Positions 16,844 to 26,218 are shown, counted from the stretch's first letter. The stretch is DNA of 64,000 nt from Kribbella solani (GCF_014205295.1 NZ_JACHNF010000001.1:2480001-2544000); one strand, 5' to 3'. The notes: generated from the letters alone by a model not told the origin. A program made the numbers and translations.

Positions 16844-18151
16844 TCAGCCGTTGAAGAGTTTGATCGGGTTCACGATGTCGGCGATGACGAGCAGTACGCC
16901 CATCACCACGATCACGCTGGCCGCCACGTACGCGATCGGGAGCAGCTTGGCGACGTCGACGTACCCGGGGTCCGGCCGGCGGAACAACCGGGCCAGCCCG
17001 CGCCGGACGCCCTCCCAGATCGCGCCGATCATGTGCCCGCCGTCCAGCGGCAGCAGCGGGATGAAGTTGAACAGGGCAAGGAACAGGTTCAGCGCGGCGA
17101 GCAGGGAGACCAGCGCGGCGCCCTTCTGGGCGGTGGTCATGCTGCTGGACGCGACCTCACCGGCCACCCGGCTGGCGCCGACGATGCTCATCGGGCTGTC
17201 CTGGTCGCGCTTGCCGCCGACGATCGACTTCGCCACCCCGACCAGCTTCTCGGGGAACTTCCCGAGCGCCTGCACGGTGCCGACGGTCAGCTTGCCCATC
17301 TGGTTGACGACGAAGCCGAAGTCCTGCCGGACCACCTTCTCGGTCGGCGAGATGCCGAGGAAGCCGACCGACACCAGCTTGTCCGAGGTGGCGCTCTCCT
17401 GGACCTGGTTGACGATCGTGTGCGTGGTCAGCGTCTTCTGAGCGCCGTTGCGCTCGACAACGATCGTGGCGGGCTTGTCGGTGTTGGCCCGGATCAGCGG
17501 GGTGAGCTGGTCCCAGCTGGTGATCCGCGTCCCGTTGAAGGAGAGGATCTTGTCGCCGACCTGGAAGCCGGCCTCCTTGGCCGGCGACAGCTTGTCGGTG
17601 TCGGTGCACTTCCGGTTCGCCGACGCCTGACTGGCCGGGACGACGCAGTCGGTGACGGTGCTGACGGTGGTCTGCGCGACCGGCGTCCCGTACATCATGT
17701 AGAGGCCGCCGAACAGGACGAACGCGATCACCACGTTCACCAGCGGGCCGGACGCCATCACGATCAGCTTCTTCCACCATGCCTTCTGGTAGAAGAGCCG
17801 GCCTTCGTCCTCGGCCGAGATCGTCTCGTACTCGGCGGAGCGGGCGTTCTCGATCATCGACTGGATCGGGCCGGTGTTGGCCTTCCGGATCTTGCTCGGG
17901 TCCTGCCCCTTGGCCGGCGGCATCATGCCGACGATCCGGACGAACCCACCGGCCGGGATCGCCTTCAGCCCGTACTCGGTCTCGCCGCGCTTGATCGACC
18001 AGACGGTCCGGCCGAATCCGGCGAAGAACTGCGTGACCTTCATCCCGAACGCCTTCGCCGGGAGCATGTGGCCGAGCTCGTGCAACGAGACCGAGATCAG
18101 CACCCCGGCGACGAAGAGCACGATGCCGACGATGGTGAGAAGCACGCTCAT
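16844..18151 (-). CDS. rip: Site-2 protease, Rip/RseP family zinc metalloprotease
   Basis: A 435-residue intramembrane protease of family M50 that cleaves anti-sigma factors and other membrane substrates. HELGH at residues 24-28 gives the zinc ligands and catalytic Glu in the first transmembrane helix. A PDZ domain centres on SPAKEAGFQVGDKILSFNG, and the third zinc ligand is in PLDGGH near the C-terminus. The start overlaps the dxr stop by four bases (ATGA); a longer frame upstream is antisense-like sequence inside dxr and is rejected. It is the orthologue of M. tuberculosis Rip1 by gene order. Confidence 0.93.
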   Translation of the reverse strand: MSVLLTIVGIVLFVAGVLISVSLHELGHMLPAKAFGMKVTQFFAGFGRTVWSIKRGETEYGLKAIPAGGFVRIVGMMPPAKGQDPSKIRKANTGPIQSMIENARSAEYETISAEDEGRLFYQKAWWKKLIVMASGPLVNVVIAFVLFGGLYMMYGTPVAQTTVSTVTDCVVPASQASANRKCTDTDKLSPAKEAGFQVGDKILSFNGTRITSWDQLTPLIRANTDKPATIVVERNGAQKTLTTHTIVNQVQESATSDKLVSVGFLGISPTEKVVRQDFGFVVNQMGKLTVGTVQALGKFPEKLVGVAKSIVGGKRDQDSPMSIVGASRVAGEVASSSMTTAQKGAALVSLLAALNLFLALFNFIPLLPLDGGHMIGAIWEGVRRGLARLFRRPDPGYVDVAKLLPIAYVAASVIVVMGVLLVIADIVNPIKLFNG

Positions 18152-19371
18152 GCTCGCTGGTTCTCCTGGCTGCTGTCGGTGGTGTCGGTGAGCTCGTGGG
18201 CCCGGCGCCGGGCCCACGCGTCCGCGGCGAGCACGTCGTCGACGGACAGTTCCACATACGAGGGTACGTCGTGCTCGGTCACCACCTGGGCAACCGTGTC
18301 GACGATCGCCAGGAACGGCAGCCGACCGTCCCGGAACGCCTGCACGCAGACCTCGTTCGCCGCGTTGAACACGGCCGGCGCGGTGCCGCCGCGGGTACCC
18401 GCCGCGCGGGCCAGCCCGACCGCCGGGAACTCCGCGTCGTCGACCGGCTGGAACGTCCAGTTGCTCGCCGCGGACCAGTCCCACGGCGGCGACGCGTCCG
18501 CTATCCGGTCGGGCCAGCCGAGCGCGAGCGCGATCGGCACGGTCATCGTCGGTACGCCGACCTGCGCGATCGTGGCTCCGTCATGGAACTCGACCATCGA
18601 GTGGATCGCCTGCTGCCGGTGGATCACCACGTCGATGCGGTCCATCGGAATCCCGAACAGCAGGTGTGCCTCGATCAGCTCCAGGCCCTTGTTCACGAGC
18701 GTGGCGGAGTTGATCGTGACCACCGGACCCATCGCGAAGTTCGGGTGCGCCAGCGCCTGCTCGACGGTCACGTTCTCGAGCTCGGTGCGCGAGCGGCCGA
18801 GGAACGGGCCGCCACTCGCGGTGAGCAGGAGCTTACGGACCTCGTCCGGCGCGCCGCCGCGCAGGCACTGGGCGATCGCGCTGTGCTCGGAGTCGACCGC
18901 GACGATCTGGCCCGGCTTGGCCCGGCGGGTGACGATCGGGCCGCCGATCACCAGCGACTCCTTGTTCGCCAGCGCGAGCGTGTTCCCGGCGTCGAGCGCG
19001 GCCAGCGTCGCGTGCAGGCCGACCGAACCGTTGATGCCGTTCAGTACGACGTCGCACGGCATCGCCGCCAACTCGCTGGACGCGTCCGGCCCGGTGACGA
19101 TCTTGGGTATCCGGAACTCGCCCTGCGCGTACCCCTTGCGCTGCGCCTCCGCGTAGAACGCCAGCTGCAGGTCCTGCGTCACCGTCGCCTTCGCCACCGC
19201 GACGACCTCGACCCCGAACTCCAGCGCCTGCGCCGCCAGCAGCCCGACGTTGTCGCCACCGGCGGACAGCGCGAGGACGTGGAAGCGGTCCCGGTTACGC
19301 CCGATGAGCTCGAGCGCCGTGGTACCGATCGAGCCGGTCGAACCGAGAATGACGACACTTCGGGAGTTCAC
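18148..19371 (-). CDS. dxr: 1-deoxy-D-xylulose-5-phosphate reductoisomerase
   Basis: A 407-residue enzyme making MEP from DXP with NADPH, the committed step of the non-mevalonate pathway. The NADPH loop is GSTGSIGTTALE, the metal/substrate site VDSEHSAIAQCL, and the conserved LAHPNFAMGP and NSATLVNKGLELIEAHLLFG follow. I prefer the GTG at 19371 to another GTG eight codons upstream because the dinucleotide-binding strand then starts at the usual distance. It heads the dxr-rip-ispG-nucleosidase operon. Confidence 0.95.
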   Translation of the reverse strand: MNSRSVVILGSTGSIGTTALELIGRNRDRFHVLALSAGGDNVGLLAAQALEFGVEVVAVAKATVTQDLQLAFYAEAQRKGYAQGEFRIPKIVTGPDASSELAAMPCDVVLNGINGSVGLHATLAALDAGNTLALANKESLVIGGPIVTRRAKPGQIVAVDSEHSAIAQCLRGGAPDEVRKLLLTASGGPFLGRSRTELENVTVEQALAHPNFAMGPVVTINSATLVNKGLELIEAHLLFGIPMDRIDVVIHRQQAIHSMVEFHDGATIAQVGVPTMTVPIALALGWPDRIADASPPWDWSAASNWTFQPVDDAEFPAVGLARAAGTRGGTAPAVFNAANEVCVQAFRDGRLPFLAIVDTVAQVVTEHDVPSYVELSVDDVLAADAWARRRAHELTDTTDSSQENQRA

Positions 19372-19418
19372 GGCGCCATTGTTCCAGGTGCACACCGATC
19401 GTGACGATCCCGGTGCGG

Positions 19419-20258
19419 TCAGCCGACGTACAGACGGAACGGAACTCCGCCGAGCCGGATCTCGTCGCCGTCACCGGCCATTGCGGTGTCAACAGGTACG
19501 CCGTTCAGCTGGGTGCCGTTCGTGGAGCCGAGATCGCGTAGCTCATAGCTGGCCGGGTCGATGCGCAGGAGCTCCGCGTGGTGGCGGCTGATCTCTGGGC
19601 GGTCCAGGATCAGGTCGCAGTCCGGTGCGCGGCCGATGCGGACCAGGTCGAGCACCGGCACGACATCACCGTCCGGTCCGACGAGTACCGGCTGCGGGCC
19701 CGTCTCCAGTGCAGCGGCGATCTCTGTCACACCGGCAGTGCGGATCGGCATCGAAACGATCAGGTCGTCGCCCTTGTCGACGTGCAGGTTGTGCTGGGCG
19801 CCGTACGCCTGGAGCAGGTCGTTGCGCTCGTCTACGACCACAACGGAGACGTGGTAGTACCCCGGGGGCAGTTGCGCGTACGCGGCCGAGCCCAGCGTGG
19901 TCGTCAGCACGATGGCGTCGTACTCCCGGTGGCTCACGTCCGTGATCGTGATCAGCACCGGGTTGTTAGCAGTGAGATGCGCCTCCGCGCCGGTGTCCCC
20001 CGGAGTGAACTCCACGGTGAGCATCGGCGCCGGACGGATCTCGTCGAGTCCGACCAGGCGGCCGATCGCCGGCACAGTACCGACAGGCACGGACAGCGGC
20101 ACGTACTGGCCGTGTGACCGCACTAGTACATCCAGCTGTGGTCGCGGGACGCCGCGACGTCGGGCGAGCAGGTACGCGTTCACGACGCCCTTGCCGAAGA
20201 TGAAGGCGACATCGCCGACTACGGCACGGACAAATCCACTGACAGGCTCCATCGGCAC
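19419..20258 (-). CDS. FHA-domain protein
   Basis: A 279-residue protein. The C-terminal 90 residues are a forkhead-associated domain that binds phosphothreonine: IGRAPDCDLIL, EISRHHAEL and DLGSTNGTQLNG carry the conserved Gly-Arg, Ser-x-x-His and Asn-Gly. The N-terminal 180 residues are beta-rich and unassigned; they include a LPPGYYHVSVVVVDERNDLL strand segment. Partner kinase is unknown and not encoded here. It is followed by dxr on the same strand (47-bp gap) and is divergent from the amidotransferase gene. Confidence 0.85.
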   Translation of the reverse strand: MPMEPVSGFVRAVVGDVAFIFGKGVVNAYLLARRRGVPRPQLDVLVRSHGQYVPLSVPVGTVPAIGRLVGLDEIRPAPMLTVEFTPGDTGAEAHLTANNPVLITITDVSHREYDAIVLTTTLGSAAYAQLPPGYYHVSVVVVDERNDLLQAYGAQHNLHVDKGDDLIVSMPIRTAGVTEIAAALETGPQPVLVGPDGDVVPVLDLVRIGRAPDCDLILDRPEISRHHAELLRIDPASYELRDLGSTNGTQLNGVPVDTAMAGDGDEIRLGGVPFRLYVG

Positions 20259-20331
20259 CCCCAGTGCATCAGTATCCAGGAATCATGACTTCGGTACGGC
20301 GGTACCCGGTGTGCCGCCGTACGGTTGCCCA

Positions 20332-21024
20332 GTGACTACCGTGCTGATCGTCGAGAACGACAAAGACAGCGGCCCCGGCAGACTGCTCGACTGGCTGGAC
20401 GAACGCGGCATCGCACCGGTCGTCGTCCGGGCTTGGGACGGCGAACCAGTACCGGCGACTGTGGACGGCCACGCGGCGCTGATCCTGCTCGGTGGCGGGA
20501 TGCTGCCCGACGAGGACGAGCGGTCCCCCTGGCTACCGGCCGAGCGCGCACTGCTGCGAAACGCGCACGGCCAGGTGCCAGTACTAGGTATCTGTCTGGG
20601 TGGGCAACTGCTCGCCCATACCTTCGGTGGTGAGGTACGCGGTAAGCACGGCCTTCCGGAGAAGGGTGTGACCGAGCTGACTGTCCTACCGGCTGCTGCG
20701 GACGACGAACTGCTTGCAGGTCTACCGCCCACTGTCCGTGCAGTGGAGAGTCACCAGGACCAGATCACTCGGCTGCCGGCTGATGCGGTGCTGCTGATGT
20801 CCAGTGAGCGCTGCACCAACCAGATGCTGCGTATCGGCCGCAGTTGGGGTACGCAGTTCCATCCGGAGGTCACTGCGGAACGAGTACGACGGTGGGAGCC
20901 GGAGCGACTGCGCTCGCTCGGCTTCGTACCGGAGCAGGTCGCGGCGGACGCGGAGCAGTACGCCGCCGAACTGGACAAGACCTGGTCAGCCGTCTTCCAC
21001 CGCTTCCTCGACCTCCTCGACTGA
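20332..21024 (+). CDS. Class I glutamine amidotransferase
   Basis: A 230-residue GATase1-like protein, GTG start. The nucleophile elbow is LGICLGGQLLAH (Cys) and the catalytic His-Glu pair is in GTQFHPEVTAE. No synthase domain is fused or adjacent, as in GMP-synthase-like amidotransferases that act on small molecules or gamma-glutamyl compounds. The open frame extends 145 codons further upstream, but that part overlaps the FHA gene on the other strand and lacks family similarity. Confidence 0.87.
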   Translation: MTTVLIVENDKDSGPGRLLDWLDERGIAPVVVRAWDGEPVPATVDGHAALILLGGGMLPDEDERSPWLPAERALLRNAHGQVPVLGICLGGQLLAHTFGGEVRGKHGLPEKGVTELTVLPAAADDELLAGLPPTVRAVESHQDQITRLPADAVLLMSSERCTNQMLRIGRSWGTQFHPEVTAERVRRWEPERLRSLGFVPEQVAADAEQYAAELDKTWSAVFHRFLDLLD

Positions 21025-21101
21025 ACAGCCAGGGTGCGGTCGGGGTTTCGCCGGAGGTCGTGTTGTTCTGGTCGGACCGGTAGCGGCGCTACGGTTGGTG
21101 C

Positions 21102-21677
21102 ATGAGTCTGCAGCAGCCGCCGCCCGGTCACCGGGCATCCGACAACGACCGCGAGCGTGCCGCCGCCGTGGTCCAGGAAGCACACACCGACGGGCGGCTG
21201 GACTTCGAGGAGCTAGACGAGCGACTGACGCAGGTCTACTCCGCCAAGACACAGCTCGAGCTGCGCAACGCCACTGCCGACCTGGTGCCGGTAGCGCATG
21301 GCAGCGCGCAGGAGCTGACGCTGCGGGCCCGGCACAGTGCACAGAAGCGCGAGGGCGCCTGGAACGTGCCGGAGCGGCTGACCGCGATCGCAGAGCACTC
21401 GTCGGTCAAGCTGGACTTCACCGACGCCCAAGTGCACTGGGCCGAGATCCACGTCGACGCGCACGCCGTACACAGCTCTGTGGTGATGGTGATCCCGGAG
21501 GGCTGGATCGTCGACCTCGATCGGGTCGACGTGCAACACAGCAGTGCGCGGAACAAGGCCGGCCCGCCGCGGCCCGGCGCGGTACGCCTCCGTGTCACCG
21601 GCGAGGCCCGCCACGGCAGCGTGGTCGTCCGCCACCCGCGCAAACGCCACTGGTGGTGGCCCTGGTACAGCAAGTGA
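21102..21677 (+). CDS. DUF1707 (SHOCT-like) domain protein
   Basis: A 191-residue protein. The N-terminal RASDNDRERAAAVVQEAHTDGRL-type segment, ending with LDFEELDERLTQVYSAKT, is the DUF1707 domain common in actinobacterial cell-surface and regulatory proteins. The remainder (about 85-191) is a beta-rich domain resembling the DUF2154/LiaF-like C-terminal sheets seen in this family (VVMVIPEGWIVDLD, GEARHGSVVVRHP). No membrane segment is evident although the C-terminus WWWPWYSK is very aromatic. Function unknown. Confidence 0.8.
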   Translation: MSLQQPPPGHRASDNDRERAAAVVQEAHTDGRLDFEELDERLTQVYSAKTQLELRNATADLVPVAHGSAQELTLRARHSAQKREGAWNVPERLTAIAEHSSVKLDFTDAQVHWAEIHVDAHAVHSSVVMVIPEGWIVDLDRVDVQHSSARNKAGPPRPGAVRLRVTGEARHGSVVVRHPRKRHWWWPWYSK

Positions 21678-21742
21678 GCCGTACCTCGATTCGGTGAGCT
21701 GGTCCACAGCCCGTTCGGGCGCGGACCGGCTAGCGTGAGCGC

Positions 21743-22906
21743 ATGAGTGCTTCGCTGGATCTGGTGGACGTCGACTCGCTGCTCAGCGAGGAGGAGCTCG
21801 ACGTACGAGCGGCCGCCCGGCGGTTCGCGGACGAGCGGTTGCGGCCTTCGCTGCCGGAGTGGTTCGAGAGCGCGTCGATTCCGGCCCGGGAGCTGGCCAA
21901 GGAGCTCGGGGCGCTCGGGTTCCTGGGCATGCACCTGACCGGGTACGGGTGCGCCGGCCTCGGCCCGGTCGCGTACGGGCTGGCCTGCCTGGAGATCGAG
22001 GCGGCGGACTCGGGGATGCGGTCGCTCGTGTCGGTGCAGGGATCACTGGCGATGTACGCGATCTGGAAGTACGGCAGCGACGAGCAGAAGAACGAATGGC
22101 TGCCCCGGATGTCGGCGGGCGCCGCGATCGGCTGCTTCGGGCTGACCGAGCCCGACTTCGGCTCCAACCCGGCCGGGATGCGTACGAACGCCCACCGCGA
22201 CGGCGAAGACTGGGTGCTGAACGGCTCGAAGATGTGGATCACCAACGGTTCGGTCGCCGATGTCGCGGTGGTCTGGGCGCGCACCGACGACGGCGTCCGC
22301 GGCTTCGTGGTCCCGACGTCGACACCCGGTTTCTCCGCGCCGGAGATCAAGCAGAAGATGTCTTTGCGCGCATCGGTCACGTCCGAGCTCGTGCTCGAGG
22401 ACGTACGGCTGCCGGCCGCCGCGATGCTGCCGGAAGCACGCGGCCTGTCCGGTCCGCTCGGCTGCCTGAACGAGGCCCGGTTCGGGATCATCTTCGGTGC
22501 GCTCGGCGCGGCGCGGGACTGCCTGGAAACCACGGTCGCGTACGCCGGTGAGCGGATCGTCTTCGACAAGCCGCTGTCCGCGTACCAGCTGACCCAGGCG
22601 AAGCTCGCGGACATGGCGGTCGAGCTGAACAAGGGCATGCTGCTCGCCGTACACCTCGGCCGGTTGAAGGAGAAGGGCACGCTGCGCCCCGAGCAGGTGT
22701 CGGCCGGCAAGCTGAACAACGTCCGCGAATCGATCGCGATCGCCCGCGAGTGCCGCACGATCCTGGCCGCGAACGGCATCAGCGGCGAGTACCCGATCAT
22801 GCGGCACGCCAACAACCTCGAATCGGTCCTCACCTACGAGGGCACCTCCGAGGTCCATCAACTGGTCATCGGACAGGCCCTGACCGGCGAGTCCGCCTTC
22901 CGCTGA
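21743..22906 (+). CDS. Acyl-CoA dehydrogenase, glutaryl-CoA dehydrogenase-like
   Basis: A 387-residue flavoprotein. The FAD/substrate loop is GCFGLTEPDFGSNPAGM. Near the C-terminus NGISGEYPIMRHANNLESV followed by TYEGTSEVH places the catalytic Glu exactly as in glutaryl-CoA dehydrogenases, which oxidise and decarboxylate glutaryl-CoA to crotonyl-CoA in lysine/tryptophan catabolism. RFGIIFGALGAARDCLE supports the same subgroup. No electron-transfer flavoprotein or lysine-degradation genes are adjacent, so the substrate stays probable rather than certain. Confidence 0.9.
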   Translation: MSASLDLVDVDSLLSEEELDVRAAARRFADERLRPSLPEWFESASIPARELAKELGALGFLGMHLTGYGCAGLGPVAYGLACLEIEAADSGMRSLVSVQGSLAMYAIWKYGSDEQKNEWLPRMSAGAAIGCFGLTEPDFGSNPAGMRTNAHRDGEDWVLNGSKMWITNGSVADVAVVWARTDDGVRGFVVPTSTPGFSAPEIKQKMSLRASVTSELVLEDVRLPAAAMLPEARGLSGPLGCLNEARFGIIFGALGAARDCLETTVAYAGERIVFDKPLSAYQLTQAKLADMAVELNKGMLLAVHLGRLKEKGTLRPEQVSAGKLNNVRESIAIARECRTILAANGISGEYPIMRHANNLESVLTYEGTSEVHQLVIGQALTGESAFR

Positions 22907-22944
22907 GGGCTCGGACGGCCTTGGGTGGGGTTAGGCTGCCGCGC

Positions 22945-23889
22945 GTGAATGCGCGGGTAGTGGTCTCTGGTGTTGTCGCGGTCCTGCTGGGCGTGGCCGG
23001 GTGCGGTCTCGTCGGTCAGTCCGGCGGTGGGAGTGCCGACCGGCCACCTACCGTCGCGGCCGAGACCACCTCCTCACCGTCGCAGTCCCAGTCCCAATCA
23101 CCGTCGCCTTCTCCGACCGTGTCGACACCGAGCCCTTCCCGGACCACGCCGACTGTCGACTCGACCGCACAGTTGCTGGCGAAACAACAGCGGGTCCTCG
23201 CGCAGAACCCGCTGTACCGGGTCGGACGCCTGCCCGCGTCGCGCTGCAAGGAGCCCGCGGTCCGCCCGACCTCGGTGGCGAACGTGCGCAAGTACTACGC
23301 CGAGTTCCTCCGATGCCTGGACAAGGTATGGAAGCCGGTCGTCGAGAAGGCCGGATTCACCTTCCAGCCCGTTCGGCTCGAGGTGTTCACCGGCAAGACC
23401 CGCACACTGTGTTCCGTACAGGACTCGGCCGCGTACTGCGGACAGGGCACGATCTCGATGAGCGCCGACTTCGACATCCGGAACTACCGCAAGTCCGACA
23501 AGCTCTGGACACGCGCGACGATGGCGCATCTGGCCGCGCACGAGTACGCGCATCACATCCAGCGATTGACCGGCATCAGCGCCGCGTCCTCCATCCGTAC
23601 GAACTACCTGAACGGCGTCGACGCACCGCTCCAGGAAAGCCGGCGGCTGGAACTGCAGGCCTCGTGCCTCAGCGGCGCGTACCTCGGGGCGGACCGGAGC
23701 TACTTCCCGGTGAGCGGGGCGTGGCGGGAGCGCTGGCGATGGGCCATCAGCCACCGCGGCGACGAGTGGGGCACGCAACGTGACCACGGCAGCAGCAAGA
23801 ACCACAGCCGCTGGACCCGCCGCGGCTTCGACGCCGCCGCCCCATCAGCCTGCAACACCTTCACGGCCTCCGCCGCCACCGTCTCCTGA
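22945..23889 (+). CDS. Exported lipoprotein zinc metallopeptidase (YpfJ-like)
   Basis: A 314-residue protein with GTG start. An N-terminal hydrophobic segment ends in a lipobox (LLGVAGC, Cys21), so it should be lipid-anchored outside the membrane. A Ser/Pro/Thr-rich linker (about 30-75) follows. The catalytic part has HEYAHHIQ (HExxH zinc motif) at about residue 203 and a downstream LQASCLSGAYLG that fits the neutral zinc metallopeptidase family (Zn_peptidase). Substrate unknown. It begins 38 bp after the acyl-CoA dehydrogenase gene. Confidence 0.85.
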   Translation: MNARVVVSGVVAVLLGVAGCGLVGQSGGGSADRPPTVAAETTSSPSQSQSQSPSPSPTVSTPSPSRTTPTVDSTAQLLAKQQRVLAQNPLYRVGRLPASRCKEPAVRPTSVANVRKYYAEFLRCLDKVWKPVVEKAGFTFQPVRLEVFTGKTRTLCSVQDSAAYCGQGTISMSADFDIRNYRKSDKLWTRATMAHLAAHEYAHHIQRLTGISAASSIRTNYLNGVDAPLQESRRLELQASCLSGAYLGADRSYFPVSGAWRERWRWAISHRGDEWGTQRDHGSSKNHSRWTRRGFDAAAPSACNTFTASAATVS

Positions 23890-23952
23890 TCGGCTATCGC
23901 CCCGCTCGGTCCCGCGGCTCTGGTCGCACCCACGCCGCGACTGCCCCGCTGA

Positions 23953-23976
23953 GCCAGCGCGGTTCTGCCCGCTGGC
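23953..23976. terminator. Hairpin between convergent metallopeptidase and rny genes
   Basis: GCCAGCG (23953-23959) and CGCTGGC (23970-23976) form a perfect 7-bp stem with a 10-nt loop, 6 bp after the rny stop and 63 bp after the metallopeptidase stop. It could terminate both transcripts; no U-tract. Confidence 0.4.
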
Positions 23977-23982
23977 GGCGAT

Positions 23983-25623
23983 CTACTTCGCGACCTCGGT
24001 GGCGCGGGACTCGCGGACCACGGTGACGCGGATCTGACCTGGGTACGTGAGCTCTTCCTCGACCTGCTTCGCGATGTCCCGGGCCATCACCTGCGCGGCG
24101 ATGTCATCGACCGCATCCGGCAGCACCATCACCCGGATCTCCCGACCCGCCTGCATCGCGAACACCTTCTCCACACCGTCGTGGTGCATCGCGATCTCCT
24201 CAAGGCGTTCGAGCCGCTGCACGTACGCCTCCAGCGACTCCCGACGCGCGCCCGGACGGCCACCACTGACCGCATCCGCGGCCTGCGTCAGCACCGCCTC
24301 GACGGTACGGACCTCGACCTCGTTGTGATGCGCCTCGATGCAGTGCACCACGTCGTCGTTCTCGCCGTACTTGCGGGCCAGCTCCGCACCGACGATCGCG
24401 TGACTGCCCTCCGACTCGTGCGTCAGCGCCTTGCCGATGTCGTGCAGGAACGCACCGCGCTTGCACAGCTTCGGATCGAGTCCGAGCTCGGCCGCCATCA
24501 TTCCGGCGATGTGCGCCGACTCGATCAGGTGCTTCAGTACGTTCTGGCCGTACGAGGTCCGGTAGCGCAGCAGGCCCATCGTACGCACCAGCTCCGGATG
24601 CAGATCGGTGATGCCGACCTCCGCCATCGCGTCCTCGGCGGCCCGCTCGCACAGCTCGGCGACCTCGCCCTTGCTGCGCTCGTAGATCTCCTCGATCCGG
24701 CTCGGATGGATGCGGCCGTCGAGCACGAGTGAGTCGAGCGTCAGCCGCGCCGTCTCCCGCCGGACCGGGTCGAAACAGGACAGCAGCACCGCTTCCGGAG
24801 TGTCGTCGATGATCAGGTTCACGCCGGTGGTCTGCTCGAACGACCGGATGTTGCGGCCCTCGCGGCCGATGATCCGGCCCTTCATGTCGTCGCTCGGCAG
24901 GTGCACGACCGACACGACCGACTCGCTGGTCTGTTCCGACGCGAGCCGCTGCACCGCGCCGGTGATGATCTTGCGGGCCTTGATCTCGCCCTCGTCCTGC
25001 GCCTGCCGCTCGATGTCGCGGACGATCGTGTGCGCGTGCCGTTTGGCCTCCGCCTCGATCGCGGCGACCAGCTCGGCCTTCGCCTGCTCGGTGGTCAGGT
25101 TCGCGACCCCTTCGAGGATCCGGCGGCGCTCGTCCTCGAGGTCCTTGATCTCGCTCCGGCGCCGGTCCAGCTCGCCCAGCCGCGCGGTCAGGTCGAGCTG
25201 CCGCTCCTCGATCCCGCGATGCTGCTCGTCCAGCCGCTCCTCGCGTTCGGTCAGCCGGTGCTCGCGGCGCTCCATCTCCAGCCGCTGCTCCCGCAGGTCG
25301 TCCCGGATCGACTGCGCCTCCGCCTCGGCCTCCCGGCGTACGTCGGAAGCGCGCTGCTCGGCGTCCCGGCGCACCTCGGACGCGCGGTCCTCGGCGCCGC
25401 GGCGAATCTCCTCGGCCCGTTGCTCGGCCGCCTCGGCGCGGGTCCGCAGTACGGCCGCGTGCTCTTCCGTCTGCCGCACCTGCTCCGCCTGGCGCTGGAC
25501 GGCGTCCTGCTGCGCCGCGGTCGTGCCGGCAGCCTTTCGACGGGAGAGAGTCAGGCCGATCCAGGCCAGCAGTCCGGCGATCAGCAAGCCGATCAGGGCC
25601 AGGCCAACGTACATCGCTGTCAT
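23983..25623 (-). CDS. rny: Ribonuclease Y
   Basis: A 546-residue membrane-anchored endoribonuclease that starts mRNA decay. The order is: one N-terminal transmembrane helix (about 2-25), a long charged coiled coil (about 40-230), a KH RNA-binding domain (GRIIGREGRNIRSFEQTTG), and an HD phosphodiesterase domain with FLHDIGKALTHE carrying the catalytic His-Asp. The ATG at 25623 puts the membrane helix at the N-terminus, as in the family; the upstream in-frame extension is non-homologous. Placed downstream of recX in the same orientation, as in many actinobacteria, but here with extra genes in between. Confidence 0.95.
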   Translation of the reverse strand: MTAMYVGLALIGLLIAGLLAWIGLTLSRRKAAGTTAAQQDAVQRQAEQVRQTEEHAAVLRTRAEAAEQRAEEIRRGAEDRASEVRRDAEQRASDVRREAEAEAQSIRDDLREQRLEMERREHRLTEREERLDEQHRGIEERQLDLTARLGELDRRRSEIKDLEDERRRILEGVANLTTEQAKAELVAAIEAEAKRHAHTIVRDIERQAQDEGEIKARKIITGAVQRLASEQTSESVVSVVHLPSDDMKGRIIGREGRNIRSFEQTTGVNLIIDDTPEAVLLSCFDPVRRETARLTLDSLVLDGRIHPSRIEEIYERSKGEVAELCERAAEDAMAEVGITDLHPELVRTMGLLRYRTSYGQNVLKHLIESAHIAGMMAAELGLDPKLCKRGAFLHDIGKALTHESEGSHAIVGAELARKYGENDDVVHCIEAHHNEVEVRTVEAVLTQAADAVSGGRPGARRESLEAYVQRLERLEEIAMHHDGVEKVFAMQAGREIRVMVLPDAVDDIAAQVMARDIAKQVEEELTYPGQIRVTVVRESRATEVAK

Positions 25624-25716
25624 CGGCGTCCCCTCTCCATCGAGTCCCACGCGGGACTGTGACATCGGTCGAAGGGATTCACCACGTACGGGCGGAAGAC
25701 GGTACGCCTCGGTAGG

Positions 25717-25738
25717 TCTCGGTACGCGTACCGAGACT
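25717..25738. promoter_or_regulatory. 22-bp perfect palindrome upstream of rny
   Basis: The left arm is GTCTCGGTACG and its exact reverse complement follows without spacer. In RNA it would fold as a 9-bp stem with a CGCG loop. It is 94 bp upstream of the rny start codon, so it may be an operator or sit in the 5' leader. CGGTACGCCTCGGTA just to the left is a partial second copy. Confidence 0.5.
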
Positions 25739-26081
25739 TGGGGAAGTACTCCGCGGCGTGCGGCCGGGTTGGCCGTACCACTGCGTGCTGTCCTTGCCGA
25801 GCACCGCCGGACGACGAGCGCCCGGGTCAGCATGCTCCGGTACAGCCTCGCAACCAGCACCATCTATCCGACGACCCGGTCCGGCGCCGTCGTACTGCCT
25901 TCAGCTCACACGAGCGTGGTTACACGTTCAGCCGACCGGCCTGATCACACCGACCGGCAGCACTTGGTCCATCCCTTTCTTGATCCCGAGGCTAGGCGCG
26001 GCCCCCCACCCGGTCAAGACGGACACTCACCCACGCCGACCCGATCCCCGATCAGACCACCCAAAACTCTGGTCCACTCCA

Positions 26082-26218
26082 GATCACCAGCGAGCCGGCC
26101 CGATCACCAGCGTGCCGGTCCCATCGCCAGCATGCCGGCCTGGGCCCAGCTGCTTGTAGCCAGCGCGCCGGTCCGATGGCCGGCGTGCCCGGCCTGGGCC
26201 CAGCTGCTTGTTGCCAGC
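26082..26218. repeat. Composite tandem repeats (20 bp and 54 bp)
   Basis: Three 20-bp units related to GATCACCAGCGTGCCGGTCC run from 26082 to 26141. A 30-bp segment starting CCGGCCTGGGCCCAGCTGCT at 26135 recurs at 26189 with a single mismatch, a 54-bp period. The block ends 24 bp from the stop of the MT0933-like gene. Confidence 0.75.

Noticed and set aside
14519..19156. A very long open frame (1545 codons) on the + strand opposite merR, ispG, rip and dxr
   Set aside because: It is a mirror of strongly supported minus-strand genes; high GC at third positions keeps the antisense frame open. Its translation is Arg/Asp/His-rich with no family similarity.
19897..20331. N-terminal extension of the amidotransferase
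   Set aside because: The 145 extra codons overlap the FHA gene antisense and have no GATase similarity; the GTG at 20332 gives the normal family start.
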